From Streptococcus sanguinis SK1 = NCTC 7863 (GTDB lineage Bacteria > Bacillota > Bacilli > Lactobacillales > Streptococcaceae), in NCBI RefSeq assembly GCF_000194945.1, contig NZ_GL878507.1:1069963-1133962 (forward strand): 64,000 nucleotides of DNA, in the 5' to 3' direction. Every line of letters begins with the position of its first letter. Positions within the stretch are counted from its first letter, which is position 1. The notes beneath the pieces were generated by a model, which saw nothing but the letters and a program-made list of their open reading frames with translations, ran no database searches and was not told the DNA's origin. Both the position numbers and the translations under genes were made by a program. Positions 17,900-25,255 of this stretch are shown here, one piece after another.

Positions 17900-18758
17900 A
17901 ATCCAGTTTAAAGGCGACTTTCATCATATCGAAATTTCCCCAGACAGCCAGCTTGATATCGGTCAAGATGTCATTTTCCAATCTTTTACCAGCCTCAATG
18001 TAGCCAGCGGCGCACAACTCAAGCTAGGAACCAGGGCTTTCTTTAACGACCATTGTACTGTCCGCTGTCAGCACTCTATCGAAATCGGCAAGGACACCAT
18101 GTTTGGTGATGGGGTCCGCATTTTTGACCATAATCATCAGTATTCTAATTATCACATTGAGAAGATTGATTTTACTGTTGCGCCAGTCAAGATTGGAGCT
18201 AACTGCTGGATTGGGGCCAATACTGTGATTCTCAAAGGTGTGACCATTGGCGATAATGTCATCATTGGAGCCAACAGCTTGATTTTCCAGGATATTCCCA
18301 GCAACTCTATCGCTATGAGCAAGGAAGAACTTATCATTAAGGAGCGTCCACAGGGCAATTTCCATGCCTTTACGCTGACAGCTTCTGATACCTTGGAACA
18401 ATTGGCTTATTTAGCAGAAAATCTGCCAGAATTAGAATTTCACATAGCTGCTAAGACCAATATTTCTCCTTACTTAGCCAGCTTTAATGACTATCCCAAT
18501 ATCAACCTCTACACCAATATCCACCAGGATGACTTTATTGAAGACTTGCTCGATAGGGCGGATATTTACTTGGATATCAATCACTGGGGAGAAGTCGACC
18601 AGATTGTTCAAAGAGCTATCAGCAAGGGGAAGCCAGTTTTGGCTTTCAGCCAAACTGCCCACCAGCCTGAAGAAAATACTTTACTTTTCGAATCGGACCA
18701 ACCCCAGCAAATGGCTGATGAAATAAGAAAAATAATGAAAGAAAAGGCTAGGACATAA
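17892..18758 (+). CDS. Fusion: hexapeptide-repeat acyltransferase plus glycosyltransferase-like C-terminal domain
   Basis: A 288-residue protein. Residues about 1-150 form a left-handed beta helix of hexapeptide repeats ([20 protein letters not shown]; the FDHNHQYS segment holds the usual catalytic histidine) like WcaF/MaaT-type O-acetyltransferases. Residues about 160-285 look like the C-terminal half of a glycosyltransferase: [60 protein letters not shown]. The donor-binding half would be present without its N-terminal partner. I start at the ATG at 17892, overlapping the upstream gene by 8 bases. Function unknown; surface glycan modification is a guess. Confidence 0.7.
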   Translation: MPEIQFKGDFHHIEISPDSQLDIGQDVIFQSFTSLNVASGAQLKLGTRAFFNDHCTVRCQHSIEIGKDTMFGDGVRIFDHNHQYSNYHIEKIDFTVAPVKIGANCWIGANTVILKGVTIGDNVIIGANSLIFQDIPSNSIAMSKEELIIKERPQGNFHAFTLTASDTLEQLAYLAENLPELEFHIAAKTNISPYLASFNDYPNINLYTNIHQDDFIEDLLDRADIYLDINHWGEVDQIVQRAISKGKPVLAFSQTAHQPEENTLLFESDQPQQMADEIRKIMKEKART

Positions 18759-18778
18759 AGATCCTAGCCTTTCTTTTG
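18742..18778. terminator. Bidirectional terminator of the GACATAA type
   Basis: AAAGGCTAGGA and TCCTAGCCTTT form an 11-base perfect stem around a loop that carries the upstream gene's TAA stop (18756-18758). T-rich sequence follows on both strands, so it can also serve the converging gene at 18803. Confidence 0.85.
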
Positions 18779-18802
18779 CAGTCGATACGCATTTTATTAA
18801 CT

Positions 18803-19336
18803 TTATTCGCCAGCAATGCCATTTGGAATGATAACTTCCTTGAGTAACTGCTCTTCTTCCTTGATACGGACATAGAGGGTGATACAGTAGAGCGGAAAGA
18901 GGATGAAAAGAGCAAAGTAAGCATGACTGAGCAGGGCCAAGCCCACCAATTCTGGTACAACATTCAGGAAATAATTAGGATGTTTGACATTGCGAAAGAG
19001 CCAGTGGTCAACAAACTTATGATCCTTAACCAGCATTAGCTTGATGGTCCAAACTGGTCCCAAGAGCTTAGCAACAAGGTAGAGCATAAACATAGAAAAG
19101 AGCAACAAGACAGCGCCCAATAGACTCACAAAGTCAAAAGCTGGCTTTTTCAGCAGCAATTCCAGAAAGCAGACCGCATAAAAAAGCATGTGCAGGTACT
19201 TCATGATATTTGAATTTTTCACCCCATACTCCATGCCACCCTTGGCCAGAATATCCTGCTCATTCTGAGAGGATTTCCTCAAAAACACCAAACGAAAAAG
19301 CGACACAGCTGCAAAAATCACTATAATGATTGTCAT
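18803..19336 (-). CDS. Isoprenylcysteine carboxyl methyltransferase-family membrane protein (YpbQ-like)
   Basis: A 177-residue protein with about five hydrophobic segments. The C-terminal region has the ICMT-family pattern: RNVKHPNYFLNVVPELVGLALL, then a hydrophobic stretch and a charged RIKEEEQLL end. Bacterial members such as YpbQ sit in the membrane and probably methylate lipid-like substrates; bacteria lack prenylated CaaX proteins, so the eukaryotic reaction does not apply. No polyketide synthase-like partner is next to it. It stands alone, with converging plus-strand genes downstream. Confidence 0.75.
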   Translation of the reverse strand: MTIIIVIFAAVSLFRLVFLRKSSQNEQDILAKGGMEYGVKNSNIMKYLHMLFYAVCFLELLLKKPAFDFVSLLGAVLLLFSMFMLYLVAKLLGPVWTIKLMLVKDHKFVDHWLFRNVKHPNYFLNVVPELVGLALLSHAYFALFILFPLYCITLYVRIKEEEQLLKEVIIPNGIAGE

Positions 19337-19427
19337 AAGACCTCCTAAAATTTAGTAATACATTTTATTATATAAGGAATTCTGCAGCAAAGTCAAGACT
19401 GTTGTTTACAAAATGAGATAAAGATAT

Positions 19428-19470
19428 AAAAAAGCTGCGACTAGAATTTCTAGACAAAATCCCAGTCACA
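19428..19470 (-). terminator. Probable terminator of the DeoR regulator gene
   Basis: On the minus strand, GTGACT pairs with AGTCGC, with further pairing inside, and AGCTTTTTT follows. It lies about 50 bases past the stop codon at 19520. Confidence 0.55.
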
Positions 19471-19519
19471 ACCTCTATAAAATATTTATTTGAAGCAAGT
19501 TTCTCTCACCGGTCAGACA

Positions 19520-20266
19520 TCACAAAATTTCAATATAGGTGCTGTATTTTTCCTTGACTTTCGGAGCGATATTGTCGTCGGTCACAACTGCACTGAGGCT
19601 GTCCAGCCGGTAAAAAGAATAGAAAGAATAGCTGTCAAACTTGCTGTTATCGGCTACAATATATTTGCTGATGGCATTGTTAAGGATAATCGCGTCGCCG
19701 TTGCCTTCCTCTTCATTGCTGGTCGTAACATTATGACCGTCAATGCCATTCGCTCCAATAAAGGCCTTAGAAACCTTGATTTCTTTCAAAAGATTATTGG
19801 CAAACTGACCGACAAAGGTTTGAGTCTTAGCACGATAACGTCCTCCAATCAGAATTAAATCTAAATTGGACCTTTCTTTTAACTTTTCAAAAATCGGCAG
19901 CGAATTGGTGACAATGCTGATATTTTTGCCATCCAAATAGTCTCCTATAAAATCGGTTGTGGTGCCTGACCCAATAAAGACCGTATCCCCGTCAGCAATC
20001 AAATCCACACATTTACGGGCAATCTGCTTCTTCTCCTCAACATTCAGCATTTGCTTTTCTGAGTGGGAAATCTCATTGAGAGCATTTTTTACCTTCTTAT
20101 GGGCTCCGCCATGAACACGGGTCAGCATGCCCTGCTTCTCCAAATCAATCAAATCTCGACGGATAGTCATATCCGTAACGCCCAGCATTTCTTTGAGATT
20201 TTTAACAGCAACCACACCTGTTTGATCCAGTTCTTGCAGAATGATTCTATGTCTACTTTCTTTCAT
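19520..20266 (-). CDS. DeoR-family sugar-operon repressor
   Basis: A 248-residue regulator with an N-terminal DeoR helix-turn-helix (VKNLKEMLGVTDMTIRRDLI, about residues 18-37, then LTRVHGGA) and a C-terminal sugar-phosphate-sensing domain (FIGSGTTTDFIGDYL, then IVADNSKFD). It lies directly downstream of the galactitol-type PTS genes and has its own promoter (20317-20345), so it probably represses that PTS. A decayed paralogue of its 3' end lies on the other side of the PTS operon (23091-23279). The true inducer cannot be read from sequence. Confidence 0.88.
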   Translation of the reverse strand: MKESRHRIILQELDQTGVVAVKNLKEMLGVTDMTIRRDLIDLEKQGMLTRVHGGAHKKVKNALNEISHSEKQMLNVEEKKQIARKCVDLIADGDTVFIGSGTTTDFIGDYLDGKNISIVTNSLPIFEKLKERSNLDLILIGGRYRAKTQTFVGQFANNLLKEIKVSKAFIGANGIDGHNVTTSNEEEGNGDAIILNNAISKYIVADNSKFDSYSFYSFYRLDSLSAVVTDDNIAPKVKEKYSTYIEIL

Positions 20267-20316
20267 TTTACATTCTCCTTTTGCTCCTGAATTTCTTACA
20301 GACTCACCTTCACCTT

Positions 20317-20345
20317 ATTATACAACAGTTCCAGCATATAAACAA
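20317..20345 (-). promoter_or_regulatory. Promoter of the DeoR regulator gene
   Basis: On the minus strand, TTGTTT (20345-20340), 17 bases and TATAAT (20322-20317), with TG one base before the -10 giving an extended -10. Confidence 0.7.
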
Positions 20346-20428
20346 AGATTTGTGAATTTTTTTATTTTAAATAGCTGATATGTTGAATTTAATTATGTAA
20401 ATTAGTGCTATTTAATCTGTTCTATAAC

Positions 20429-20467
20429 AAGAAAACTAGACTTTATCTATATCAGCCTAGTTTTCTT
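20429..20467 (-). terminator. Terminator of the PTS operon
   Basis: AAGAAAACTAG and CTAGTTTTCTT form an 11-base perfect stem with a 17-base loop between the IIC gene and the DeoR gene. It is T-rich on the minus-strand exit. Confidence 0.65.
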
Positions 20468-20522
20468 CGCTTTACTATTTGTTTTTATGGCTTACTTTAT
20501 ACCTCATTCTAGCAACAAGCTT

Positions 20523-21998
20523 TTATTTTTCCTTTGCAGCGTAGGCTTCGTTACGTTTGATCATTTGTTTTCTGTACCAAGCAAAGATTCCTACATAAGC
20601 TCCCAAGAAGATAACTGCGCCGATGATTGCTTTGATATCACCAGTTGTAGTATTACCGATAGTCCAGCCCAGTAGCTTCTCAATCGGTCCTTCTAGCGTA
20701 GAGTGAGTGATTAATTGCGATTTGCTGACTCCTTCAGGGAAGGCACCAACACCTTTAGCAAGTTCTGTTGCGAATGGTGCAATCAGAGTCCCTGACAACA
20801 GGAAGAGCGGAAGCAAAAGACTTCCAAACACAATCATACGTAAAAGTTTGCCACGTGTAACTACCAAGAGCGCTGGAGTTACACCCATTGCAATGATCCC
20901 AGCCAGCGGTAGGATACCATTCCCTACTTTAGAAAGAAGAACTGCTTCAATCAGCATAATTGGTGCAAGTACGTTGGCACAAGCCCAGATTTCAGCACGA
21001 CCTGCAATAAAAGGCCAGTCCAAACCGATATTGAATTTACGTCCTTGCAAACGTTTTGTAGCAACGTTTGTAATACCTTGTGAAAGTGGTCCTACAGCTG
21101 CAATGAACCATGAACCAATCAATGAGAATAATTCCAAGCAGACACCAGCAGTCAAACCTAGAGTCAGCCAACCTTTAATGACTAATTGCCAAGTATTTGC
21201 ATCTTCTGCACCTGCTACAGGGTGTGGAGTTCCCATAAAACCAATGACCACCCCGAGAAGGAAACCGATAAAGAACTTAGAGCCCCAGAAACCAATCTTT
21301 TTATTTAGTGCCGCAGCATCAAAGTCATACTTATCTAGCCAAGGGAAAAACTTATCAAAAATCTTATCCAAAACCATGATGACAGGATTCATCATATAGT
21401 TCATGTGAGTAGATGTCATCGGAGATGAACTTGGCGCATTCAAAAGATCATCAAATGTTGGCTTCATCAAGTCTGAGTTGATGATTTTCAAAACACCAAC
21501 TAGGACAACTGCTGCAGTCGCAATCAGTAGTGATACAGCCGGACTCACATGATTGTTATCCGCATACCACTTAATTAGTAGTCCAGTGATGGATAAGTGC
21601 CAAATATCAAAGATGTCAACATCCAGTGTATCGGTCTTTTTCATAACCAGCATAACGACATTGACAATCAGCATGATAAGCAAGAAGTACAAGGTCCATG
21701 GAGAACCCCAAGTAATCGTTGCTAAAGGAGCCCAGCCGACATCTGTGATGTTAAGCTGAATGCCTGTATTTTCAACGAATTTTGCAAGTGAAGCTGAGAA
21801 CGCTCCATTCAGCATACCGATGATGGCCCCGATACCCGTCAAAGCGATGGCTAGCTTAATACCACCCTCCAAAGCTTTGGAAAATTTTACACCAAACAAC
21901 AGAGCCAAGACAGTCAAGATAATCAGCATGACTATCGGGCCGCCCATTTTTATAATGGGATCAAAGAACTTATTCGCTATATCAATAATAGCATTCAT
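20523..21998 (-). CDS. PTS system galactitol-type IIC component
   Basis: The membrane channel of a phosphotransferase system. The 491-residue protein has about ten hydrophobic segments and the look of the galactitol (Gat) IIC family: FGVKFSKALEGGIKLAIALTG (given in part), TLDVDIFDIWHLSITGLLIKW, PVIMVLDKIFD and AGRAEIWACANVLAP. IIB and IIA lie directly upstream as separate genes. No tagatose-phosphate or galactitol-phosphate dehydrogenase gene is nearby, so the substrate is uncertain; other pentitols or hexitols are possible. Confidence 0.88.
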   Translation of the reverse strand: MNAIIDIANKFFDPIIKMGGPIVMLIILTVLALLFGVKFSKALEGGIKLAIALTGIGAIIGMLNGAFSASLAKFVENTGIQLNITDVGWAPLATITWGSPWTLYFLLIMLIVNVVMLVMKKTDTLDVDIFDIWHLSITGLLIKWYADNNHVSPAVSLLIATAAVVLVGVLKIINSDLMKPTFDDLLNAPSSSPMTSTHMNYMMNPVIMVLDKIFDKFFPWLDKYDFDAAALNKKIGFWGSKFFIGFLLGVVIGFMGTPHPVAGAEDANTWQLVIKGWLTLGLTAGVCLELFSLIGSWFIAAVGPLSQGITNVATKRLQGRKFNIGLDWPFIAGRAEIWACANVLAPIMLIEAVLLSKVGNGILPLAGIIAMGVTPALLVVTRGKLLRMIVFGSLLLPLFLLSGTLIAPFATELAKGVGAFPEGVSKSQLITHSTLEGPIEKLLGWTIGNTTTGDIKAIIGAVIFLGAYVGIFAWYRKQMIKRNEAYAAKEK

Positions 21999-22029
21999 AA
22001 CAAAACCTCCTGGTTTAACCTTTTATAAC

Positions 22030-22335
22030 CTAACTTAGACCATGCTCTTTAATGGCCGCTTCAATATTGTCATACACCGGAGCACTCATAGCTGGGATAC
22101 GGAAGAGAATCGGTCCTGCTTCAATAACAGGAATTTCTGGTGTGAAGCCCAAATCTGTTGCTGCAATCGGTGTAAAGATATCGTATCCTTGAATTAAATC
22201 TTCATTGACATCCTTGACCATTACTGCATCACAATGAACATCATAACCACGGTTTGACAATTCTTCCTCAAGGGCACTTTTGATTTGGTGACTGGAATTC
22301 ACACCAGCTCCACAGGCTGCTAAAATTTTAATCAT
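22030..22335 (-). CDS. PTS system galactitol-type IIB component
   Basis: A 101-residue phosphocarrier that passes phosphate from IIA to the incoming sugar. The phosphorylated cysteine lies in the loop ILAACGAGVNSSHQIKSAL at residue 8. I start at the ATG at 22335, eight bases after GGAGG; an ATG five codons earlier overlaps that site. The gene sits 31 bases upstream of IIC and 20 bases after IIA, all in one operon. Confidence 0.9.
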   Translation of the reverse strand: MIKILAACGAGVNSSHQIKSALEEELSNRGYDVHCDAVMVKDVNEDLIQGYDIFTPIAATDLGFTPEIPVIEAGPILFRIPAMSAPVYDNIEAAIKEHGLS

Positions 22336-22355
22336 GGTAAAATCCTCCATTTAAT

Positions 22356-22832
22356 TTATTTGATGACTGTTGAAATATAGTGAAACAAATCTTCATCAGT
22401 GTTGCACTTAGCTAACTCAGCTAAATTGCCTTGGCTAGTGAAGAAGTCCATAAGCTGCGCCAAAATGTTAGTTTGACTTGAGCTAGAATGGTTAATAATA
22501 AAGAATAAAAGAGAGACTGAAACTGTCTGTGCAGGTGCAATCATATTGTGGAAAGTCACAGGCTGTTCCAACTTAACCACAACCACATTCTCTGTTAAGT
22601 TGTGCTCAATGTCTGTATGGGGAATGGCTACATTTGGCAAGTCTTTGCCTAAAAACTCCATATCCAATCCAGTTGGAAAAGATTGCTCTCTTTTTATCAG
22701 AGCCTCTTTATAAGAAGGATTGACAATTTTTCTCTCTTCCAGTAAGTCAGCTACCTGATAAAATAACTCTTCTTGACTTTTTGCAGTTAGACAAAAAACT
22801 AACTCTTTATCAAACAATTTAGAAAGCTCCAT
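22356..22832 (-). CDS. PTS system IIA component (fructose/mannitol/galactitol family)
   Basis: A 158-residue phosphocarrier that takes phosphate from HPr. The active histidine is in NVAIPHTDIEH, the signature of the fructose-type IIA domain. It is the first gene of the IIA-IIB-IIC operon, behind a strong promoter with a palindrome over the -10 box (22869-22897). Confidence 0.9.
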   Translation of the reverse strand: MELSKLFDKELVFCLTAKSQEELFYQVADLLEERKIVNPSYKEALIKREQSFPTGLDMEFLGKDLPNVAIPHTDIEHNLTENVVVVKLEQPVTFHNMIAPAQTVSVSLLFFIINHSSSSQTNILAQLMDFFTSQGNLAELAKCNTDEDLFHYISTVIK

Positions 22833-22868
22833 TATTACCTCACCTTGTTTCTTTTTGTTTGTAAATTC

Positions 22869-22897
22869 ATTATATCATTATGATATAATATAGTCAA
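22869..22897 (-). promoter_or_regulatory. PTS operon promoter with palindromic operator
   Basis: On the minus strand, TTGACT (22897-22892), 17 bases and TATAAT (22874-22869). A perfect 9-base inverted repeat ATTATATCA-3 bases-TGATATAAT (22869-22889) covers the -10 region and is a likely operator for the DeoR regulator; this assignment is inferred. Confidence 0.7.
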
Positions 22898-23026
22898 TAG
22901 CTTATTATATCTTTTTTATAAATTGTTTGTTTACAATAATTAATAAATCGTGTACTATTTTGTTTGATTTGATAACCAAGTAGCTAAATTACACTTTATA
23001 TACTTTTTGCTTATAAGATTTCTCAC

Positions 23027-23051
23027 AAAAAAACGCCACAAGATTGTAGCG
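23027..23051 (-). terminator. Terminator left over from the decayed DeoR gene
   Basis: On the minus strand, CGCTACA pairs with TGTGGCG (one G-T pair), with a four-base loop and then seven T. It follows the stop codon of the pseudogene at 23091 by about 40 bases. Confidence 0.8.
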
Positions 23052-23090
23052 CCCTTTATCATAAAATACTTTAATATTCCGTTCAATTTT

Positions 23091-23279
23091 TTACAAAAGA
23101 TTAGTATAGAGACTATATTTCTCTCGAACTTTATTAGAAAGATTTTCATCGGTTATCACCGCAATAATATTGTCCAAGCTATAGAAAGTATAAAAAGAAT
23201 AGCTATCAAACTTACTGTTATCAGCAACGGTATATTTCTCAATTGCGTTATCGAGTATAGTAGCATTAATATCTCATCA
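23091..23279 (-). pseudogene. 3' remnant of a second DeoR-family regulator
   Basis: Reading the minus strand gives about 58 codons, including NAIEKYTVADNSKFDSYSFY (core) and ending in YSLYTNLL and TAA. This aligns closely with the last 55 residues of the intact regulator at 19520-20266 (NAISKYIVADNSKFDSYSFY ... YSTYIEIL). The N-terminal DNA-binding domain and most of the sensor domain are missing, and the frame is lost upstream next to the cshA terminator. The original terminator at 23027-23051 is still present. The divergence suggests an old paralogue, not a recent duplication. Confidence 0.8.
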
Positions 23280-23283
23280 AAAG

Positions 23284-23318
23284 AAAAAACTCCGATACAT
23301 ATTTGATGTATCAGAGTT
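23284..23318 (-). terminator. cshA terminator
   Basis: On the minus strand, AACTCTGATACAT pairs with ATGTATCGGAGTT (one G-T pair), with a five-base loop, followed by TTTT. It lies just after the helicase stop at 23327. Confidence 0.88.
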
Positions 23319-23326
23319 CTTGTTTT

Positions 23327-24898
23327 TTATTTATCACCCTTGTTACGGATAACAAAGCCGGTTTTCTTCTCGCTAGAAGTATTGCGAGGTTTCTTGTGGT
23401 CCTTGCGGTAGCGATTTTCTTTGTCAAAACGCTCGTCTTTGCGACCTTTCTTAAATTGATCGCGACGGCCACCTCGGTCACGGCGGTTATCATTATTGCG
23501 ACGGTTGCTATTTCCGCCACGACTGCCCTTGCCTTTTCCGCCAAAGCCACCGCCAGACGGTTTAAATGGCAGTGGTTTTTCACGGGCAATTTCTACTTCA
23601 GGAAGGGCATCTGGATCCTGCACCGTCAAACTGAGGATATACATAGCCAGCTCTTCTGGGCTGAATTCTGCTGCCAGCTTGCGGGCATCCTTGCCAAATT
23701 TCTCAAAGTTAGAGCGGATGCTTTCGTCAGCAAAATCGCGTTCAATCTTCTTAAGGGCAACTTTTTTCTTAGCTTGGAAAGCTTCTTCTGCAGTAGCAGG
23801 CTTGAGGCCTTTCATGCGCTTCTTGGTCAGATTTTCGATAATCTGCAAATAGCCCATTTCATTTGGCGCTACGAAAGTAATAGACTGACCTGACTTACCA
23901 GCACGACCAGTCCGACCAATCCGGTGAACATAGCTTTCTGGATCCTGCGGAATGTCATAGTTGTAGACGTGGGTCACACCAGAAATGTCCAATCCACGCG
24001 CAGCCACATCTGTCGCCACCAAAACATCCAAATTGCCGTTTTTAAAGTCGCGCAGAACGCGAAGACGCTTGCCTTGATCCAAATCACCATGGATACCCTC
24101 TGCTCGGAAACCGCGGATTTTCAGGCCACGAGTCAGCTCATCCACCCGGCGCTTGGTCCGGCCAAAGACGATAGACAGCTCAGGCTGCTCCACGTCCATC
24201 AGGCGGGTCATGGTATCAAATTTTTCATTTTCCTTGACACGGATATAATACTGATCCACCAACTCCGTCGTCAGCTCTTTAGCAGCAATCTTGACATGCT
24301 CAGGCTCCTTCATGAACTTAACACCGATACGCTTGATAGCATCCGGCATGGTCGCTGAAAAGAGCAAGGTCTGACGCTCTTCTGGCACACGGGAAATGAT
24401 AGACTCAATATCTTCCAAAAAGCCCATGTTAAGCATTTCATCCGCTTCGTCCAAGATTAAGGTTTCAATCTGATTCAGCTTAAGCGCCTTGCGTTTGATC
24501 AAGTCCAAGAGACGGCCAGGTGTTCCTACGACGATATGAGCACCTGATTTGAGGGCCTTGATTTGCTTTTCGATGCTGGAGCCACCGTAGACAGAACGCA
24601 CCTTGACCCCCTTGCTGCGGCCAAAACGGAAAAGCTCTTCCTGACTCTGCACGGCCAATTCACGGGTTGGAGCGATAATCAAAGCCTGCACAGCAGGATT
24701 ATCTGTATCAATCTTCTCCAAAGTTGGGAAGCCAAAGGCTGCTGTCTTTCCTGTCCCAGTCTGGGCCTGACCAATGACATCCTTACCTGCCATAGCAAGT
24801 GGAATTGTCTGCTCTTGAATAGGGCTTGCTTCTACAAAGCCAGCTTTTTCAATTTCTGCTAGTAATTCAGCAGATAAATGTAATTCATTAAATTTCAA
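23327..24898 (-). CDS. cshA: DEAD-box RNA helicase CshA
   Basis: An ATP-dependent RNA helicase for mRNA turnover and ribosome assembly, mainly in the cold. The 523-residue protein has the Q motif (ASPIQEQTIP), Walker A AQTGTGKT, PTRELA, DEAD, SAT and HRIGRTGR motifs. A C-terminal tail rich in Gly, Arg, Lys and Asn (about 435-523) probably binds RNA. Translation appears to start at the TTG at 24898, with only a weak AGAAAGAAGAAG stretch upstream. It is preceded by an unusually long leader with an intrinsic terminator and a basic small ORF (24957-25126). Confidence 0.93.
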   Translation of the reverse strand: MKFNELHLSAELLAEIEKAGFVEASPIQEQTIPLAMAGKDVIGQAQTGTGKTAAFGFPTLEKIDTDNPAVQALIIAPTRELAVQSQEELFRFGRSKGVKVRSVYGGSSIEKQIKALKSGAHIVVGTPGRLLDLIKRKALKLNQIETLILDEADEMLNMGFLEDIESIISRVPEERQTLLFSATMPDAIKRIGVKFMKEPEHVKIAAKELTTELVDQYYIRVKENEKFDTMTRLMDVEQPELSIVFGRTKRRVDELTRGLKIRGFRAEGIHGDLDQGKRLRVLRDFKNGNLDVLVATDVAARGLDISGVTHVYNYDIPQDPESYVHRIGRTGRAGKSGQSITFVAPNEMGYLQIIENLTKKRMKGLKPATAEEAFQAKKKVALKKIERDFADESIRSNFEKFGKDARKLAAEFSPEELAMYILSLTVQDPDALPEVEIAREKPLPFKPSGGGFGGKGKGSRGGNSNRRNNDNRRDRGGRRDQFKKGRKDERFDKENRYRKDHKKPRNTSSEKKTGFVIRNKGDK

Positions 24899-24956
24899 TG
24901 TTCTTCTTCTTTCTAAAGGCGGTGCGAAGCCACCTTATAAGGCTTTTGATACTCAA

Positions 24957-25028
24957 CTATCGAAACATACCAAGTGCTTTTCGCCTGCTAAATCTCGATT
25001 TTCTGAGAGTATTCGCTCTTCTCTTCAT
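24957..25028 (-). CDS. Possible 23-residue arginine-rich leader peptide upstream of cshA
   Basis: An ATG at 25028 opens 23 codons ending in TAG at 24957. The peptide starts MKRRANTLRKSR and ends KALGMFR; ten of its 23 residues are Arg or Lys and none is acidic. A weak GAGAG lies nine bases upstream. It sits between the leader terminator and the cshA start, so it would be translated only in read-through transcripts. It may be a regulatory upstream ORF, a real basic microprotein, or chance; nothing else supports it. Confidence 0.35.
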   Translation of the reverse strand: MKRRANTLRKSRFSRRKALGMFR

Positions 25029-25049
25029 AAATATGGTCTCTCAAGTCTA

Positions 25050-25126
25050 GGCACTAAAAAAGCGCCGACTCGGTCGCTAGTTCCCATTGAATAGAAAAAC
25101 TGTATTTCTGCAACTAATCTAGTATA
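25050..25126 (-). promoter_or_regulatory. cshA promoter and leader attenuator
   Basis: An extended -10 (TGG then TATACT, 25126-25121) is followed about 45 bases later by an intrinsic terminator: AGCG-A-CCG pairs with CGG-CGCT (25078-25061), then TTTTTT (25061-25056). The coding region starts 160 bases beyond it, so transcription must read through. The terminator's 3' arm GGCGCT can also pair with AGTGCC just downstream (25055-25050), giving an alternative hairpin that would disrupt it. This suggests conditional termination, for example by temperature or helicase feedback (inference). Confidence 0.6.
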
Positions 25127-25202
25127 CCACAAAAGCACCTAAAAAGATAGGACTTGCCTGTAAAATATTTTATTAGAGATTTCTTTTGTAAAAAATGAAA
25201 AC

Positions 25203-25231
25203 TTGAAAATCATTTTCAAAAACATTATAAT
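25203..25231 (+). promoter_or_regulatory. Promoter with a Fur-box-like palindrome
   Basis: TTGAAA (25203-25208), 17 bases and TATAAT (25226-25231). The -35 box lies inside the perfect palindrome TTGAAAATCATTTTCAA (25203-25219), which matches the Fur-family 7-1-7 operator TGATAATNATTATCA at 13 of 15 positions. A Fur-type repressor would block this promoter. Confidence 0.65.
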
Positions 25232-25255
25232 CTACAAAGAAGAAAGGAGACAGGT

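Noticed and set aside
19490..19858. Plus-strand reading frames opposite the DeoR regulator and opposite its remnant (23007-23306) that resemble each other
   Set aside because: The resemblance is only because both lie antisense to related DeoR sequences. The minus-strand reading gives the real homology.
22920..22940. TGTAAACAAACAAT upstream of the PTS promoter as a cre site
   Set aside because: It lacks the central CG that defines cre sites, so the match is weak and the AT-rich context makes chance likely.
25056..25078. Resemblance to the terminal hairpin of tracrRNA (ACCGAGTCGG core followed by T)
   Set aside because: No cas gene, CRISPR array or repeat/anti-repeat sequence is present. The hairpin lies in the leader of cshA, where a simple terminator explains it.
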